Positions 50,489 through 59,710 of a stretch of 64,000 bases of DNA are shown in pieces. Position 1 is the stretch's first letter. Each line of letters starts with the position of its first letter. Source of the DNA: Limnochordaceae bacterium (lineage in GTDB: Bacteria; Bacillota; Limnochordia; Limnochordales; Geochordaceae); contig JADBKR010000007.1 in assembly GCA_014896295.1 (NCBI GenBank), positions 372,001 through 436,000 of the forward strand, read 5' to 3'. The notes beneath the pieces are model-generated. The model was given only the letters and a program-made list of their open reading frames with translations, searched no databases and had not been told where the DNA came from. The translations under genes were made by a program, and so were the position numbers.

Positions 50489-50536
50489 TCACTTCTTCTT
50501 CTTGTCGTCCTTCTTCGCCGTCTCCTTCTTCTTCAC
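50489..50536 (-). CDS. 15-residue Lys-rich reading frame downstream of trxA
   Basis: GTG 50536 to TGA 50489 encodes VKKKETAKKDDKKKK: 9 of 15 residues are lysine, all in AAG codons, with AGGGG close upstream and GGAGG 12 nt upstream. It lies between trxA and the double-hairpin terminator, on the same strand. Such a composition could be a translated microprotein that binds nucleic acid or the membrane surface, or it may simply be a purine-rich stretch. Translation is unproven. Confidence 0.35.
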   Translation of the reverse strand: MKKKETAKKDDKKKK

Positions 50537-50654
50537 GGCCCCTCTCGCCCTCCTTCCCGCCCCGAACGGGCCGCCGCGTCTCGGACTACTCCGCTCCTGA
50601 TCCAGACCATACTTCCCGTCCCGTCGTTTTCCTTCTCGGCGAGAGGGGCAACCC

Positions 50655-50993
50655 TCACGAACCCTGGAGCACGGCCTCGATGCGCCGCACCAGCGCGGTC
50701 TTGGGCTGGAGCCCGACGATGAACTCCTTCGGCTCCCCGTTCTTGAACACCATCAAGGTGGGGATACTCATGACCCCGTAGCGGCTCGCGAGGTCGGGGT
50801 TCTCGTCGACGTTGAGCTTGCCTACCTTGAGGCGCCCGGCGTACTCGCCGGCGATCGCCTCCACGATGGGGGCGATACGCAGGCACGGCCCGCACCACTC
50901 GGCCCAGAAATCGACGAGAACGGGCTGGGCGCTTTGCAGCACCTCTTGATCCCAGTTTTGCTCGTTGAGCTGATGCAACTGCCCGCTTCCCAC
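50655..50993 (-). CDS. trxA: Thioredoxin
   Basis: A 112-residue thioredoxin with the redox-active site [20 protein letters not shown], then [32 protein letters not shown] with the cis-proline in SIPT. It reduces protein disulfides with NADPH through thioredoxin reductase, which is not in the window. GTG 50993 with GGGAGG 10 nt ahead is chosen; a TTG four codons later is possible. A near-consensus promoter lies at 51039-51067 and a palindromic terminator at 50379. Confidence 0.95.
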   Translation of the reverse strand: MGSGQLHQLNEQNWDQEVLQSAQPVLVDFWAEWCGPCLRIAPIVEAIAGEYAGRLKVGKLNVDENPDLASRYGVMSIPTLMVFKNGEPKEFIVGLQPKTALVRRIEAVLQGS

Positions 50994-51038
50994 AGTCTCT
51001 CTGCCTCCCTGTCGCACCGCCTCGAGTCAGGCGGGCAT

Positions 51039-51067
51039 ATTCTAGCCAGGGGACTCCCGCCTGTCAA
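51039..51067 (-). promoter_or_regulatory. Sigma-A promoter for trxA
   Basis: On the minus strand, TTGACA (51067-51062) and TAGAAT (51044-51039) are separated by exactly 17 nt, an almost perfect housekeeping promoter 46 nt before the trxA start codon. It is the strongest promoter match seen in the window. Confidence 0.85.
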
Positions 51068-51163
51068 AGCGGCCCAGGTGGCGGTGGCTGGCAATGACGC
51101 ATAAGAGCCTACCGCTATGCCCACCTTAACCCAGGGGTCCGTCCCATATCACGACTGGCGAGG

Positions 51164-53185
51164 TTGCTCCGTCGATGGATGGCTGTGGCGTGGAAGCCGG
51201 TGGCCGTCGGCGCCATCGTCTTCCTCGCCTGGCTGTTCGCGCGGGCCTGGTGGACCGTGCGCGCGTTCGATCCGGACCGCCCTGCCCGCTCGGCAGCCAT
51301 CTTCGACGTCCAGGGCCGCCTCATCGGATCGGTGGGCGCGCCCCGTTCTGCGTTCGTCCCCCTGGACCGGATCCCCCGAGCGCTGGTGGAGGCCGTCCTT
51401 GCCACGGAAGATACCCGGTTCTACCAGCATCCCGGCATCGACCCCGTCGGGATCGCCCGCGCCCTGGTGGCCAACGTGCGGGCCCGCGGGGTGGTCCAGG
51501 GTGGCAGCACCATCACCCAGCAGCTGGCCCGGACGCTGTTCCTCACCACGGAGCGGACGCTGGTGCGCAAGCTGGACGAGGCCGCGATCGCCCTCATGCT
51601 GGAGCGGAGGTTCTCCAAGGACCGGATCCTTGAACTGTACTTGAACCGCGTCTACTTCGGCGAGGGGGCCACGGGGGTCGGCGCGGCGGCCTTCACCTAC
51701 TTCGGCAAGCTGCCCTCCCAACTCAGCCTGGGGGAGAGCGCGATGCTGGCCGGCCTCATCCGGGCTCCCTCGGCCCTCTCGCCTTATCGCGACATGGATG
51801 CGAGCTTGCGGCGACGGCGCGTCGTGCTGGCGCGGATGGTGGAGGTGGGCTACCTCTCGCCGGCCCAGGCGGAGGCCGCCGCGAGCGAACCGGTCCACCT
51901 GGCAGGGGTGCGCGGCGGGATGGCCCCCTGGTACATCGATTACCTGGCCCCCATCCTCGAACGCCAATTCGGCTTCAACCTGGTGCAGCGCGGCGGCCTC
52001 AGGGTCCATACGGGCTTCGATCTGCGCATGCAGGAAGCTGCCATCCGGGCTCTCGGCCGGCGACAGGGGGCCATCGTCGCCATCGACCCCAGGAGCGGGG
52101 ACGTCAAGGCGATGGTGGGCGGGCGGGATTATCTGGAAAGCCAGTTCAACCGGGCGACCGAAGCGCGGCGCCAACCGGGATCGGCGTTCAAGCCGTTCGT
52201 CTACGCGGTGGCCCTCGAGCAGGGCTGGCAGCTCAACTCGATCGTCCAGGACGTGCCCCGCGACTTCGACGGGTATCGACCCCACAACTATCGCGACCGC
52301 TACTGGGGCCCGGTCACCCTCAAGCACGCCCTCGTGATGTCGCTCAACGTCGGCTCCGTCTGGCTCGCCTCCCAGGTCGGCGTCGACCGGGCGCTGGCCC
52401 TGGCGTCGGCGTTGGGCATCAGTACCCTCACGCCCGACGACCGCAATCTGGCGGCAACGCTTGGGGGCCTGCGGATGGGCGTCAGCCCCCTCGAGATGGC
52501 CCAGGCCTATGCCGCGTTCGCCAACGGGGGGCTGTCGTACCCGGTGCGCCCGTTCATCCGGGTGGTGGACGAGGACGGATACGTGTGGTACGACCAACCG
52601 TCCCCCCAGGGACGCAGGGTGCTGAGCCCCCAGGTCGCCTACCTGCTGACGGACGCCTTGAGGGACGCGCTCCAACGGGGAACGGGGCAGGTGGCCCGGC
52701 TCGGCCGCCCGGCCGCGGGCAAGACGGGGACGACCGATCGGCTGGTGAGCGCGTGGTTCGTGGGCTACACGCCCGACCTGGTGGCCGCCGTGTACGTCGG
52801 CAACGACGACGGTACGCCCGTGGGCGGCACGGGGGGCGTGCTGGCCGCTCCCATCTGGAAGGCCTTCATGGAGGAGGCGCTGCGAGGGCGGCCGTCCCAG
52901 GATTTTCCGGTGCCGGACGGCGTCGTGACCGGGATCGACGTCGACATCTTCAGCGGTCGTCGGGCAGGGGGGCTGTGCCGCTGGGTGGAGCGCGATGCAT
53001 TCGTGGCGGGCACCGAGCCGTCGGGGTGGTCCCTATGCGTCATCGGCATTCAGCCGGCCGGGAAGGGGGCCAGGCCCCAGGAGCCCTTCGCCGGGTCCGA
53101 GGCGCCCCTCACGGCACCGGCCGAGCCGGGCGGAGGCGCTGCCGCTCCGCTGCCGTCCGAAGGAGGCGAACCGAGCGGTCGCTGA
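51164..53185 (+). CDS. Class A penicillin-binding protein (PBP1A-like)
   Basis: A bifunctional peptidoglycan synthase of up to 673 residues. A short cytoplasmic start and one helix (AVGAIVFLAWLFARAWWTV) are followed by the glycosyltransferase domain (VLATEDTRFYQHPGIDPVGIARALVAN, QGGSTITQQLARTLFL, ELYLNRVYFGEGATGVGAAAFTYFGK). The transpeptidase domain has the nucleophile motif GSAFKPFVYAVAL, the SLN motif MSLNVGSVW, and KTGTTDRLVSAWFVGYTPDLVAAVYVGND. The C-terminal tail of about 60 residues is Ala/Pro/Gly-rich. The start is uncertain: TTG 51164, or ATG 51179 which lacks a good ribosome site. Its end overlaps the debranching enzyme gene by 77 nt. Confidence 0.93.
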   Translation: MLRRWMAVAWKPVAVGAIVFLAWLFARAWWTVRAFDPDRPARSAAIFDVQGRLIGSVGAPRSAFVPLDRIPRALVEAVLATEDTRFYQHPGIDPVGIARALVANVRARGVVQGGSTITQQLARTLFLTTERTLVRKLDEAAIALMLERRFSKDRILELYLNRVYFGEGATGVGAAAFTYFGKLPSQLSLGESAMLAGLIRAPSALSPYRDMDASLRRRRVVLARMVEVGYLSPAQAEAAASEPVHLAGVRGGMAPWYIDYLAPILERQFGFNLVQRGGLRVHTGFDLRMQEAAIRALGRRQGAIVAIDPRSGDVKAMVGGRDYLESQFNRATEARRQPGSAFKPFVYAVALEQGWQLNSIVQDVPRDFDGYRPHNYRDRYWGPVTLKHALVMSLNVGSVWLASQVGVDRALALASALGISTLTPDDRNLAATLGGLRMGVSPLEMAQAYAAFANGGLSYPVRPFIRVVDEDGYVWYDQPSPQGRRVLSPQVAYLLTDALRDALQRGTGQVARLGRPAAGKTGTTDRLVSAWFVGYTPDLVAAVYVGNDDGTPVGGTGGVLAAPIWKAFMEEALRGRPSQDFPVPDGVVTGIDVDIFSGRRAGGLCRWVERDAFVAGTEPSGWSLCVIGIQPAGKGARPQEPFAGSEAPLTAPAEPGGGAAAPLPSEGGEPSGR

Positions 53186-55292
53186 GGTGCACCTCGGCCT
53201 CCACCATGCGGTCCGGGTCGCCGCCGCCTGGCAGGGTAGCCTGGCCGGAACAGGGCCGTACCTCGACATCCACGAGCGCGTCGGCCACGGCCAGCCGCTC
53301 GATGATGACCTCCCCCAGCCACGCGGGGATGCGGTCATGGAGCCGTACGGTGCGGGCCATCCCGTCCACCTCCAGCCCGAGCAGCGCCGATACCAGCTGA
53401 AACGGAGCCGCCGCTGCCCAGGCCTGGGGCGAGCACGCGGTGGGGTACGGCACAGGCGGCCCCATGGAGGCGCTGAACCCGCAGAAGAGCTCGGGCAGGC
53501 GGGCGTCGGGGAAAAAGCGGGACGACTCCACGACGGAGCGGGCCAGCCGGCTCACCATGCCGCCAAACCCGTAGGCGCTGAGCCCGCCCGCGGCGATGGC
53601 CGTGTCGTGGGGCCAGACCGAGCCGTTGTGATAGCTCATGGGGTTGAAGCGCGCCTGGCCGGAGGCCACGGTGCGCAAACCCCAGCCGGAAAACAGATCG
53701 GGCCCCAGCAACTGGGCCGCCACGTGAGGCGCCCGCTCCTCCGGTACGATCCCGGCCCAGAGCGCATGCGCGGGGTTGGAGGTGATGACCTCGACCGGCC
53801 GCCCCGCTCCGTCCAGCGCATGGGCGTAAAACCGGAGCCGGGGCATCCAGAATGCCTCGTCCCACCGCCGGGCCAGCTCCTGCGCTTGCGCCTCGAGCCG
53901 CTGAGCCTCGGGTTGATGCCCCAGAAGAGAAAGCAGGTGGGCGAGACCCCTGAGAGCCCGGTAACGATACGCCTGGACCTCCACCAGCGCAATGGGGCCG
54001 ACGGCCAGCCGGCCGTCGGCGTGCCAGACGGAGTCGTGGGCATCCTTCCAGCCTTGATTGTCGAGCCCGGCAGGAGAGCGCCGCCGGTACTCCAGGAAGC
54101 CGTCTCCGTCGAGGTCGCCGAACCGGTCCATCCAGTCGAGGGCCGCCCTCACCGGCCCTTCGAGGGCTTGCCACCCGTCCCGATCGGCGGCACGGCGGGT
54201 GAAGTCCGCCGCCAGGGCCGCGAACAGGGGAGTGGCGTCCACGCTGCCGTAGTAGGGCTTGTGCGGGAGGACCCCGAGGCGCACCAGCTCGCCGAAGCGC
54301 AGCTCGTGCAAGATCTTTCCCGGCTCCGCATCGGTCCACGGGTCGTCCGCGGCGGCCTGGTAGCGGGCCAGGGTCCGCAGCACCGCGCGGGCCACCTGGG
54401 GCGCGTATGGGAGCAGGAAGTAGGCGGTCCAGAGGCTGTCCCGCCCGAAGGGCACCGCAAACCAGGGGATGCCCGCGACCGGAAACGGCCCTTCCCCGAA
54501 GTCGCTTACCAGCGCCCGTATGTCCTGGGCGCCTCTCTCCAGCAGGCGATTGAGCGCTTCGCAGGAGGTGCGGACGCCTGCCGTCGCAGCGCGCCAGGCG
54601 GCGTAACCCTCCCCGTCGCGCTCCAGGGCCTGGTCCACCTCGTCTTCCAGCGAACGGGAAGGGGCGGGGAGCGGACCGGAGCCCTCGTGCGGGGCCATCC
54701 ACGTCACGAGGGTGAAGGTCTGGCCCGGCTCGAGCACCATCGCCCACTCGGCCACCAGGCTGCCTTCGCCGCCGGGACGGACCTCGGCTCCGCCGGAAAA
54801 AGAGCAGACCAGATGGCGCGCCACCCCGTCGGCGCCCCGGTAGCCCAGGGCCCACCGGTCACCCTCGATGGCCCGGGGCGGCTCCAGGTGCCCGCGGATG
54901 CTCGTCTGCCCCGTACGGATGCCCATCATGTCGCCGAAGTCGCTGCCCAGGTCGACCCGCCAGCGCAGGTGGAGGGGGGCGTAGTGGTGGTTGGTCAGCC
55001 GGGTCCGCTCCATCCACGCCGAGCCGGTGACGACCAGCGTGCGCCACACGGCGACGGCATGCGAGGGAATGGGCCCGCCGGGCGTCCGGCCGGCGCTGGT
55101 GGCGAACAACCGGGCCACGTAAGGCGCCTCCTGGCCCGATCCGAGCAAAGCGAGGTCGTCCGTATCGCCCAGGGAGACCCGATAGCGGTGCACGTAGCGG
55201 GTATCGCGAAAATAGAGCCCGAGGGCGCCCTCTCCGGGGCACTCTCCCTCGGGCGTGAGAACCGCGAAAAGCCCGCCCTCCTTGAGGACCAT
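53109..55292 (-). CDS. Amylo-alpha-1,6-glucosidase / glycogen-debranching-type glycosidase
   Basis: A 727-residue glycosidase. The N-terminal domain (GLFAVLTPEGECPGEGALGLYFRDTRYVHRYRVSL) is the bacterial debranching N-terminal type. The (alpha/alpha)6 barrel includes FPVAGIPWFAVPFGRDSLWTAYFLL, PYYGSVDATPLFAALAADF, LDNQGWKDAHDSVWHADGRLAVGPIALVEVQAYRYRAL, and FNPMSYHNGSVWPHDTAIAAGGLSAYGF. These features match amylo-1,6-glucosidase-like enzymes that act on glycogen or compatible-solute sugars. ATG 55292 is chosen over GTG 55298. It shares a 77-nt tail overlap with the PBP gene and precedes the ribosomal genes' 3' end. Confidence 0.88.
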   Translation of the reverse strand: MVLKEGGLFAVLTPEGECPGEGALGLYFRDTRYVHRYRVSLGDTDDLALLGSGQEAPYVARLFATSAGRTPGGPIPSHAVAVWRTLVVTGSAWMERTRLTNHHYAPLHLRWRVDLGSDFGDMMGIRTGQTSIRGHLEPPRAIEGDRWALGYRGADGVARHLVCSFSGGAEVRPGGEGSLVAEWAMVLEPGQTFTLVTWMAPHEGSGPLPAPSRSLEDEVDQALERDGEGYAAWRAATAGVRTSCEALNRLLERGAQDIRALVSDFGEGPFPVAGIPWFAVPFGRDSLWTAYFLLPYAPQVARAVLRTLARYQAAADDPWTDAEPGKILHELRFGELVRLGVLPHKPYYGSVDATPLFAALAADFTRRAADRDGWQALEGPVRAALDWMDRFGDLDGDGFLEYRRRSPAGLDNQGWKDAHDSVWHADGRLAVGPIALVEVQAYRYRALRGLAHLLSLLGHQPEAQRLEAQAQELARRWDEAFWMPRLRFYAHALDGAGRPVEVITSNPAHALWAGIVPEERAPHVAAQLLGPDLFSGWGLRTVASGQARFNPMSYHNGSVWPHDTAIAAGGLSAYGFGGMVSRLARSVVESSRFFPDARLPELFCGFSASMGPPVPYPTACSPQAWAAAAPFQLVSALLGLEVDGMARTVRLHDRIPAWLGEVIIERLAVADALVDVEVRPCSGQATLPGGGDPDRMVEAEVHLSDRSVRLLRTAAERQRLRPARPVP

Positions 55293-55315
55293 GGGCACCG
55301 CCCGCTACAGACCGC

Positions 55316-55729
55316 TCAGCGCTTGGAGTACTGGGGCGCCTTGCGAGCCTTCTTGAGGCCGTACTTGCGGCGCTCCTTCATGCGCGGGTCACGGCGCAGC
55401 AACCCGGCCGCCTTCAGCGGCGGGCGCCACGACGGATCCAGGGTCTGCAGGGCCCGCGCCAGGGCGTGCGCCACGGCGCCGGCCTGCCCGGATACGCCCC
55501 CTCCGTACACGTTGGCGTACACGTCGAACGCCTCGCGCGCTCCCACCTCGGTCAGAGGGCGCTGCACCAGCGCCAGGAGCCCGGGCCGGCCTTTGAAGTA
55601 CTCCTGGAAGTCTTGCCCGTTGACCAGGATCCGGCCCGTCCCGCTGACGAGCCGCACCCGGGCGACCGACTCCTTGCGCCGGCCGGTCGCCAGCACCAGG
55701 GGCGATGCGCCCTCGACTGCCAGTGCCAA
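55316..55729 (-). CDS. rpsI: 30S ribosomal protein S9
   Basis: A 137-residue S9. It has [63 protein letters not shown], and the conserved C-terminus [30 protein letters not shown] 55729 is preceded by GAGGTGA at 7 nt. It follows rplM by 12 nt, the universal rplM-rpsI pair. Confidence 0.97.
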   Translation of the reverse strand: MALAVEGASPLVLATGRRKESVARVRLVSGTGRILVNGQDFQEYFKGRPGLLALVQRPLTEVGAREAFDVYANVYGGGVSGQAGAVAHALARALQTLDPSWRPPLKAAGLLRRDPRMKERRKYGLKKARKAPQYSKR

Positions 55730-55741
55730 AACGGGGTCACC

Positions 55742-56185
55742 TCACACTTTCAACGGCTCGGGTTGCTGAGCTGCATGGGGATGATCGGGACCTGCGTACA
55801 CCTTGAGCTTCTTGATTTGCCGGCGCCCCATCGGCGTGTGCGGCAGCATGCCCCATACCGCGCGGCGGACGACCTCGGTCGGCCGCCTGGCGAGCAAGCT
55901 GCGCAACGTCTCGGTCTTGAGCCCGCCGGGATGGAGCGAGTGATGCTTGTACACTTTTTGGTCCAGCTTGCGGCCCGTCACCTTGATCTGGGCCGCGTTG
56001 ACCACGATGACGAAGTCCCCCGTGTCGGTATGGGGGGTGAACGAGGGCTTGTGCTTGCCCCGCAAGATGGTGGCGATGCGCGTGGCAAGCCGCCCCAGCA
56101 CCTGGCCTCTTGCGTCGACCACGTACCAGCGCGGCCGGATCTCCTGCGGCCTTGCCATCACGGTCTCGGAACGATTGACGGGCAT
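55742..56185 (-). CDS. rplM: 50S ribosomal protein L13
   Basis: A 147-residue L13. The conserved stretches are WYVVDARGQVLGRLATRIATILRGKHKPSFTPHTDTGDFVIVVNA, KVYKHHSLHPGGLKTETL, and AVWGMLPHTPMGRRQIKKLKVYAGPDHPH. ATG 56185 gives about nine more residues than usual; ATG 56158 matches the common start but has no ribosome site. It follows truA. Confidence 0.97.
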   Translation of the reverse strand: MPVNRSETVMARPQEIRPRWYVVDARGQVLGRLATRIATILRGKHKPSFTPHTDTGDFVIVVNAAQIKVTGRKLDQKVYKHHSLHPGGLKTETLRSLLARRPTEVVRRAVWGMLPHTPMGRRQIKKLKVYAGPDHPHAAQQPEPLKV

Positions 56186-56221
56186 GGCTTGCGATGATTC
56201 CTCTCCATGGGAAAAGGGCCG

Positions 56222-57115
56222 CTACCGGGCGCAGCCACGCGGCCATTCTAGCCAAACGCCGAGCAGCGTGTCAAGGATCCCCCCGCAACAGCCCCACCCG
56301 CACGGAGCGGGCCCGTAGTTGACGTGGACGAGAGTGAGACCGGCCGCCGGCGCGGCGGGCGCCCGGGCCGGCGACCAGCCTCTGGGCGGGGGGCCCGGCC
56401 GCTCGCCCGTCGCTCCCCGGTCGGCCCACGCCAGCGCGCCGAGGACGGCCGCGGTCGGCAGCTCCCCGGTGCCAACCTGCACGAGGGCGCCGATCAGGCG
56501 ACGCACCATGCGGTACAGGTACGCATCGGCTTCGAAGCAGACCCGTACGAGCCGCCCTCGCCCCGGGCCCAGCTCCATCGTGTCCAACCGGCAGCCGAAG
56601 AGGGTGCGCACGGGCGACCGCCCTGCTCCGAGAGGGCTTCCGAAGAGATCCCATCGGCGACGCCCCGGGAGCTGGTCCGCCAGTGCCTGCATCAGGCCGA
56701 GGTCGACGGGACGCTCGATCCGCCACGCGAAGCGCTCCAGCATGGCCGACGGGTAGCGGTGGAGGAAGAGATGGTAGCAGTAAACCCGGCTCGTGGCATC
56801 CCGGCGGGCGTGGAACCCCGCAGGGGCGTCCTCGGCCTGCACCACCCGCACCGAGGGAGGGAGCCGGTGGTTGAGCGCCGCCGCGAGACGTTGAGCCGGG
56901 ATGGTATGCGCCGTACGGACGTGAACGACCTGCCCCGTAGCGTGCACCCCCGCGTCCGTGCGCCCCGCCGCCGTCGCCGCCGTTGGCTCCCCCAGTACGC
57001 CGGCCAGGGCGGCTTCCAGCAACCCCTGTACCGTCGGGCGACCAGGGTCCTTCTGGCGCTGGAACCCGTACAGCCCGGTCCCGTCGTACTGGACCACGAG
57101 CCTCAGCGTCCTCAT
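56222..57115 (-). CDS. truA: tRNA pseudouridine(38-40) synthase
   Basis: A 297-residue TruA. It begins LRLVVQYDGTGLYGFQRQ, the catalytic aspartate is in AAGRTDAGVHATGQVVHVRT, and RVYCYHLFLHR and VCFEADAYLYRMVRRLIGALVQVGTGEL follow. It modifies U38-40 in the tRNA anticodon arm. The C-terminus is longer and Pro/Ala/Gly-rich with a Cys-rich tail (GWGCCGGI). It lies in its usual Firmicutes position between ecfT and rplM. Confidence 0.95.
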   Translation of the reverse strand: MRTLRLVVQYDGTGLYGFQRQKDPGRPTVQGLLEAALAGVLGEPTAATAAGRTDAGVHATGQVVHVRTAHTIPAQRLAAALNHRLPPSVRVVQAEDAPAGFHARRDATSRVYCYHLFLHRYPSAMLERFAWRIERPVDLGLMQALADQLPGRRRWDLFGSPLGAGRSPVRTLFGCRLDTMELGPGRGRLVRVCFEADAYLYRMVRRLIGALVQVGTGELPTAAVLGALAWADRGATGERPGPPPRGWSPARAPAAPAAGLTLVHVNYGPAPCGWGCCGGILDTLLGVWLEWPRGCAR

Positions 57116-57127
57116 CGCGTCGCTCCG

Positions 57128-57928
57128 TCACAGCCAGACGGCGACGCCGGCGGCGGCAGCGGTGAAGAGCACCAGCGTGGCCCAGTCTGCCCGGGCCATG
57201 TGGAGCACCCGGAACTTGGTGCGGCCCTCGCCCCCGCGATAGCAGCGGGCCTCCATGGCCAGCGCCAGCTCGTCGGCGCGCCGGAAGGCGCTCACGAACA
57301 GCGGTACCAAGAGCGGGATGAGACTCCGGGCTCGCGCGACGAGCCCTCCCCTGTCGAACGCGGCACCCCTCGCCATCTGCGCCTTCATGATGCGGTCGGC
57401 CTCTTCCATCAACGTGGGTACGAAGCGCAGCGCGATGCTCATCATCATCGCCAGCTCATGCGCCGGCACCCCGAGCCGCCGGGTGGGGCGCAACAGGCGC
57501 TCCAGGGCGTCGGTCAGGTCGATCGGGCTGGTGGTCAGGGTGAGCACGGCAGCCCCGGCGACCAGCAACACCAGCCGTACGCCCAGCATGGCGGCCTTGT
57601 TGAGCCCTTCGGCGGTCAGGTGCAGAGGGCCCCACTCCCAGATGACCGTGCCCTCGGTCCAAAAGGCGTTGAGAAGGGTGCTGATGGCGATCAGCACGAC
57701 GATCGGGCGCAGCCCCCGGAGGACCCACCGCGGGGAGAGACGGGCGACGGCCAGGCTCGCGGCCACCGCCAGCGCCCCGGCAAGGTAGCCCCACCAGGTA
57801 CGGATGAGGAACATGACCACGACGAACACGGTGGTCATCCCGATCTTGGTCCGGGGATCGAGCCGGTGCAAGAACGAGTCACCCGCGACGTACTGGCCGA
57901 TGGTGATGTCGGCGAGCAGGACCCGCAC
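57128..57928 (-). CDS. ecfT: Energy-coupling factor transporter transmembrane protein EcfT
   Basis: A 266-residue membrane protein with about five to six helices. The start QYVAGDSFLHRLDPRTKIGMTTVFVVVMFL is family typical. The coupling helices carry MARGAAFDRGGLVARARSLIPLLVPLFVSAFRRADELALAMEARCY, with the two short A-R-G/A-R-C motifs that bind the ATPases. It joins EcfA1/EcfA2 with various substrate-binding S components to import vitamins. The start overlaps ecfA2 by 50 nt. Confidence 0.94.
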   Translation of the reverse strand: MRVLLADITIGQYVAGDSFLHRLDPRTKIGMTTVFVVVMFLIRTWWGYLAGALAVAASLAVARLSPRWVLRGLRPIVVLIAISTLLNAFWTEGTVIWEWGPLHLTAEGLNKAAMLGVRLVLLVAGAAVLTLTTSPIDLTDALERLLRPTRRLGVPAHELAMMMSIALRFVPTLMEEADRIMKAQMARGAAFDRGGLVARARSLIPLLVPLFVSAFRRADELALAMEARCYRGGEGRTKFRVLHMARADWATLVLFTAAAAGVAVWL

Positions 57929-58820
57929 CCCCTTCCCGCACCCCGTCTCGAACGGTCGCAGGCCTTCCCAGCTTCCATGCCGCTATCTCGCGGGCCGCCT
58001 CGTCGACGGTGAGCCGGTCCACCCGCACGGGCGCTCCTCGGGCCCGCAACTGGTGAAGGATGTCGACGACCGCGGGGACGTCCAGCCCGTACCGTTGCAG
58101 CAACTCCCTGCTGCCGGCGAACAGCTCTCGCACCGGCGCGTCGGCCACGACGCGCCCGTCCGCCAGTACCAGTGCCCGGCGGGCCACCCGGGCCGCCTCG
58201 TCCATGTCGTGGGTCACCATCACGATGGTCATGCCGCGCCGGTTGAGTCGCACGAGCAGATCCAGCAACTCCCGGCGGCCCCCTGGGTCGAGGCCGGCGG
58301 TTGGCTCGTCCAACACCAGCGCCTGGCAGCCCAGCGCCAGCACACCTGCCATCGCCACCCGCCGCTTCTGCCCTCCGGACAGCTCGAAAGGCGAACGGCC
58401 TCCCAGCTCGTCGGCATCGAGGCCTACCCACGCCAGGGCGCGGCGCACCCGCTGCTCGACTTCGTCGGGAGCAAGGCCCATCGACCTGGGGCCGAAGGCC
58501 ACGTCCTGGAAGACCGTCTCCTCGAAGAGCTGGTGTTCCGGATACTGGAAGAGCAGCCCCACCTGCACCCGCACTTTGCGGAGGTCCGTGCGCCGGTCGC
58601 CCAGGTCCTGGCCGTTCACCCAGACCGTTCCCGGGCGGGGGCGCAGCAGCCCGTTGAGGTGCTGCACCAGGGTGGACTTGCCGGACCCGGTCGGCCCCAG
58701 GATGGCGACGAACTCTCCCGCCTCCACGTCGAACGAGACGTCATGGAGAGCCGCCACCGCCATGGGGGTGTGGGCGAGGTAGGTATAACTCAGGTGGCGG
58801 ACGCGGATGAGGGGGAGCAC
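57879..58820 (-). CDS. ecfA2: Energy-coupling factor ATPase EcfA2
   Basis: A 313-residue ABC ATPase. Walker A GPTGSGKSTLVQHLNGLLRP is followed by the Q-loop GLLFQYPEHQLFEETVFQDVAFGP, signature LSGGQKRRVAMAGVLAL, Walker B ALVLDEPTAGLDPGG, and MVTHDMDEAA. GPTGSGKST and the Q-loop sequence mark EcfA2 rather than EcfA1. GTG 58820 lies inside the end of ecfA1 (31-nt overlap); the frame is open much further upstream. The C-terminal 50 residues (TVDEAAREIAAWKLGRPATV) extend past the core and overlap ecfT. Confidence 0.93.
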   Translation of the reverse strand: MLPLIRVRHLSYTYLAHTPMAVAALHDVSFDVEAGEFVAILGPTGSGKSTLVQHLNGLLRPRPGTVWVNGQDLGDRRTDLRKVRVQVGLLFQYPEHQLFEETVFQDVAFGPRSMGLAPDEVEQRVRRALAWVGLDADELGGRSPFELSGGQKRRVAMAGVLALGCQALVLDEPTAGLDPGGRRELLDLLVRLNRRGMTIVMVTHDMDEAARVARRALVLADGRVVADAPVRELFAGSRELLQRYGLDVPAVVDILHQLRARGAPVRVDRLTVDEAAREIAAWKLGRPATVRDGVREGGAGPARRHHHRPVRRG

Positions 58821-59650
58821 AGCCACTCCACCAGTTCCCGGGGGGTCAGGATGGCGGCGGGGACGTCGACGCCCAACCGGCGCAGCCGTTCCGCCAGAGC
58901 GATGGCCGGCGGCAGGTCGAGGCCCAGGCGGCGCAACAGGTCGGCCTGTTGGAAGACCGCGCCGGGGGAGCCTTCGTGCAGGATCCGGCCCTGGTGCATC
59001 ACCACGACCCGGTCGGCCAGCGCCGCTTCCCTCATGCGGTGGGTGATCAGCACGACGGCCACGCCCAGCTTCCGTCGCAGCTCCACGAGCGCGTCCATCA
59101 CCTCCTGCTGGCCCTCGGGGTCCAGCATGGAGGTCGGTTCGTCCAGCACGATGCACGAGGGGCGCATGGCCAGCACACCGGCGATCGCGACCCGCTGCTT
59201 CTGCCCGCCCGAGAGCCGGTGGGGCGCATGGCGGCGAAACGCGCTCATCCCCACCACGTCCAGCGCCCACTCGACCCGCTGACCCAGCTCCGGGTGCGCA
59301 ATGCCCAGGTTTTCCGGGCCGAACGCCACGTCCTCCTCGACCGTCGTGGCCACCAGCTGGTTGTCGGGGTTCTGGAAGACCATGCCGACGCGCCGGCGGA
59401 TCTCCCAAACGGCAGCCGGATCCCGCGTATCCATCCCGTCGACCAGGACCCGCCCCTGCTGCGGCACCAACAGCCCGTTGAGATGGCGGGCCAGGGTAGA
59501 CTTGCCGGAGCCGTTGGGTCCGACGATGGCGACGAACTCCCCCCGCCGCACCCTCAGGCTCACCCCTGAGAGCGCGCCAACCGCCGGGGTGGCACCTCCG
59601 GCGGCGTACGAGAAGCTGACCTCCTGCACGTCGAGGAGCGCGTCAGCCAT
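58790..59650 (-). CDS. ecfA1: Energy-coupling factor ATPase EcfA1
   Basis: A 286-residue ABC ATPase. Walker A GPNGSGKSTLARHLNGLLVP, Q-loop GMVFQNPDNQLVATTVEEDVAFGPENLGI, signature LSGGQKQRVAIAGVLAM, Walker B CIVLDEPTSMLDPEGQ, and LITHRMREA are all present. VFQNPDNQ and SMLDP are characteristic of EcfA1. ATG 59650 is the natural start. It follows rplQ by about 60 nt. Confidence 0.95.
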   Translation of the reverse strand: MADALLDVQEVSFSYAAGGATPAVGALSGVSLRVRRGEFVAIVGPNGSGKSTLARHLNGLLVPQQGRVLVDGMDTRDPAAVWEIRRRVGMVFQNPDNQLVATTVEEDVAFGPENLGIAHPELGQRVEWALDVVGMSAFRRHAPHRLSGGQKQRVAIAGVLAMRPSCIVLDEPTSMLDPEGQQEVMDALVELRRKLGVAVVLITHRMREAALADRVVVMHQGRILHEGSPGAVFQQADLLRRLGLDLPPAIALAERLRRLGVDVPAAILTPRELVEWLCSPSSASAT

Positions 59651-59710
59651 TTCCCACCCCTGCAGATGCCCGGCGTCGTCCTCGTTGGCGACCTTCCATG
59701 GAGCCCGCCG

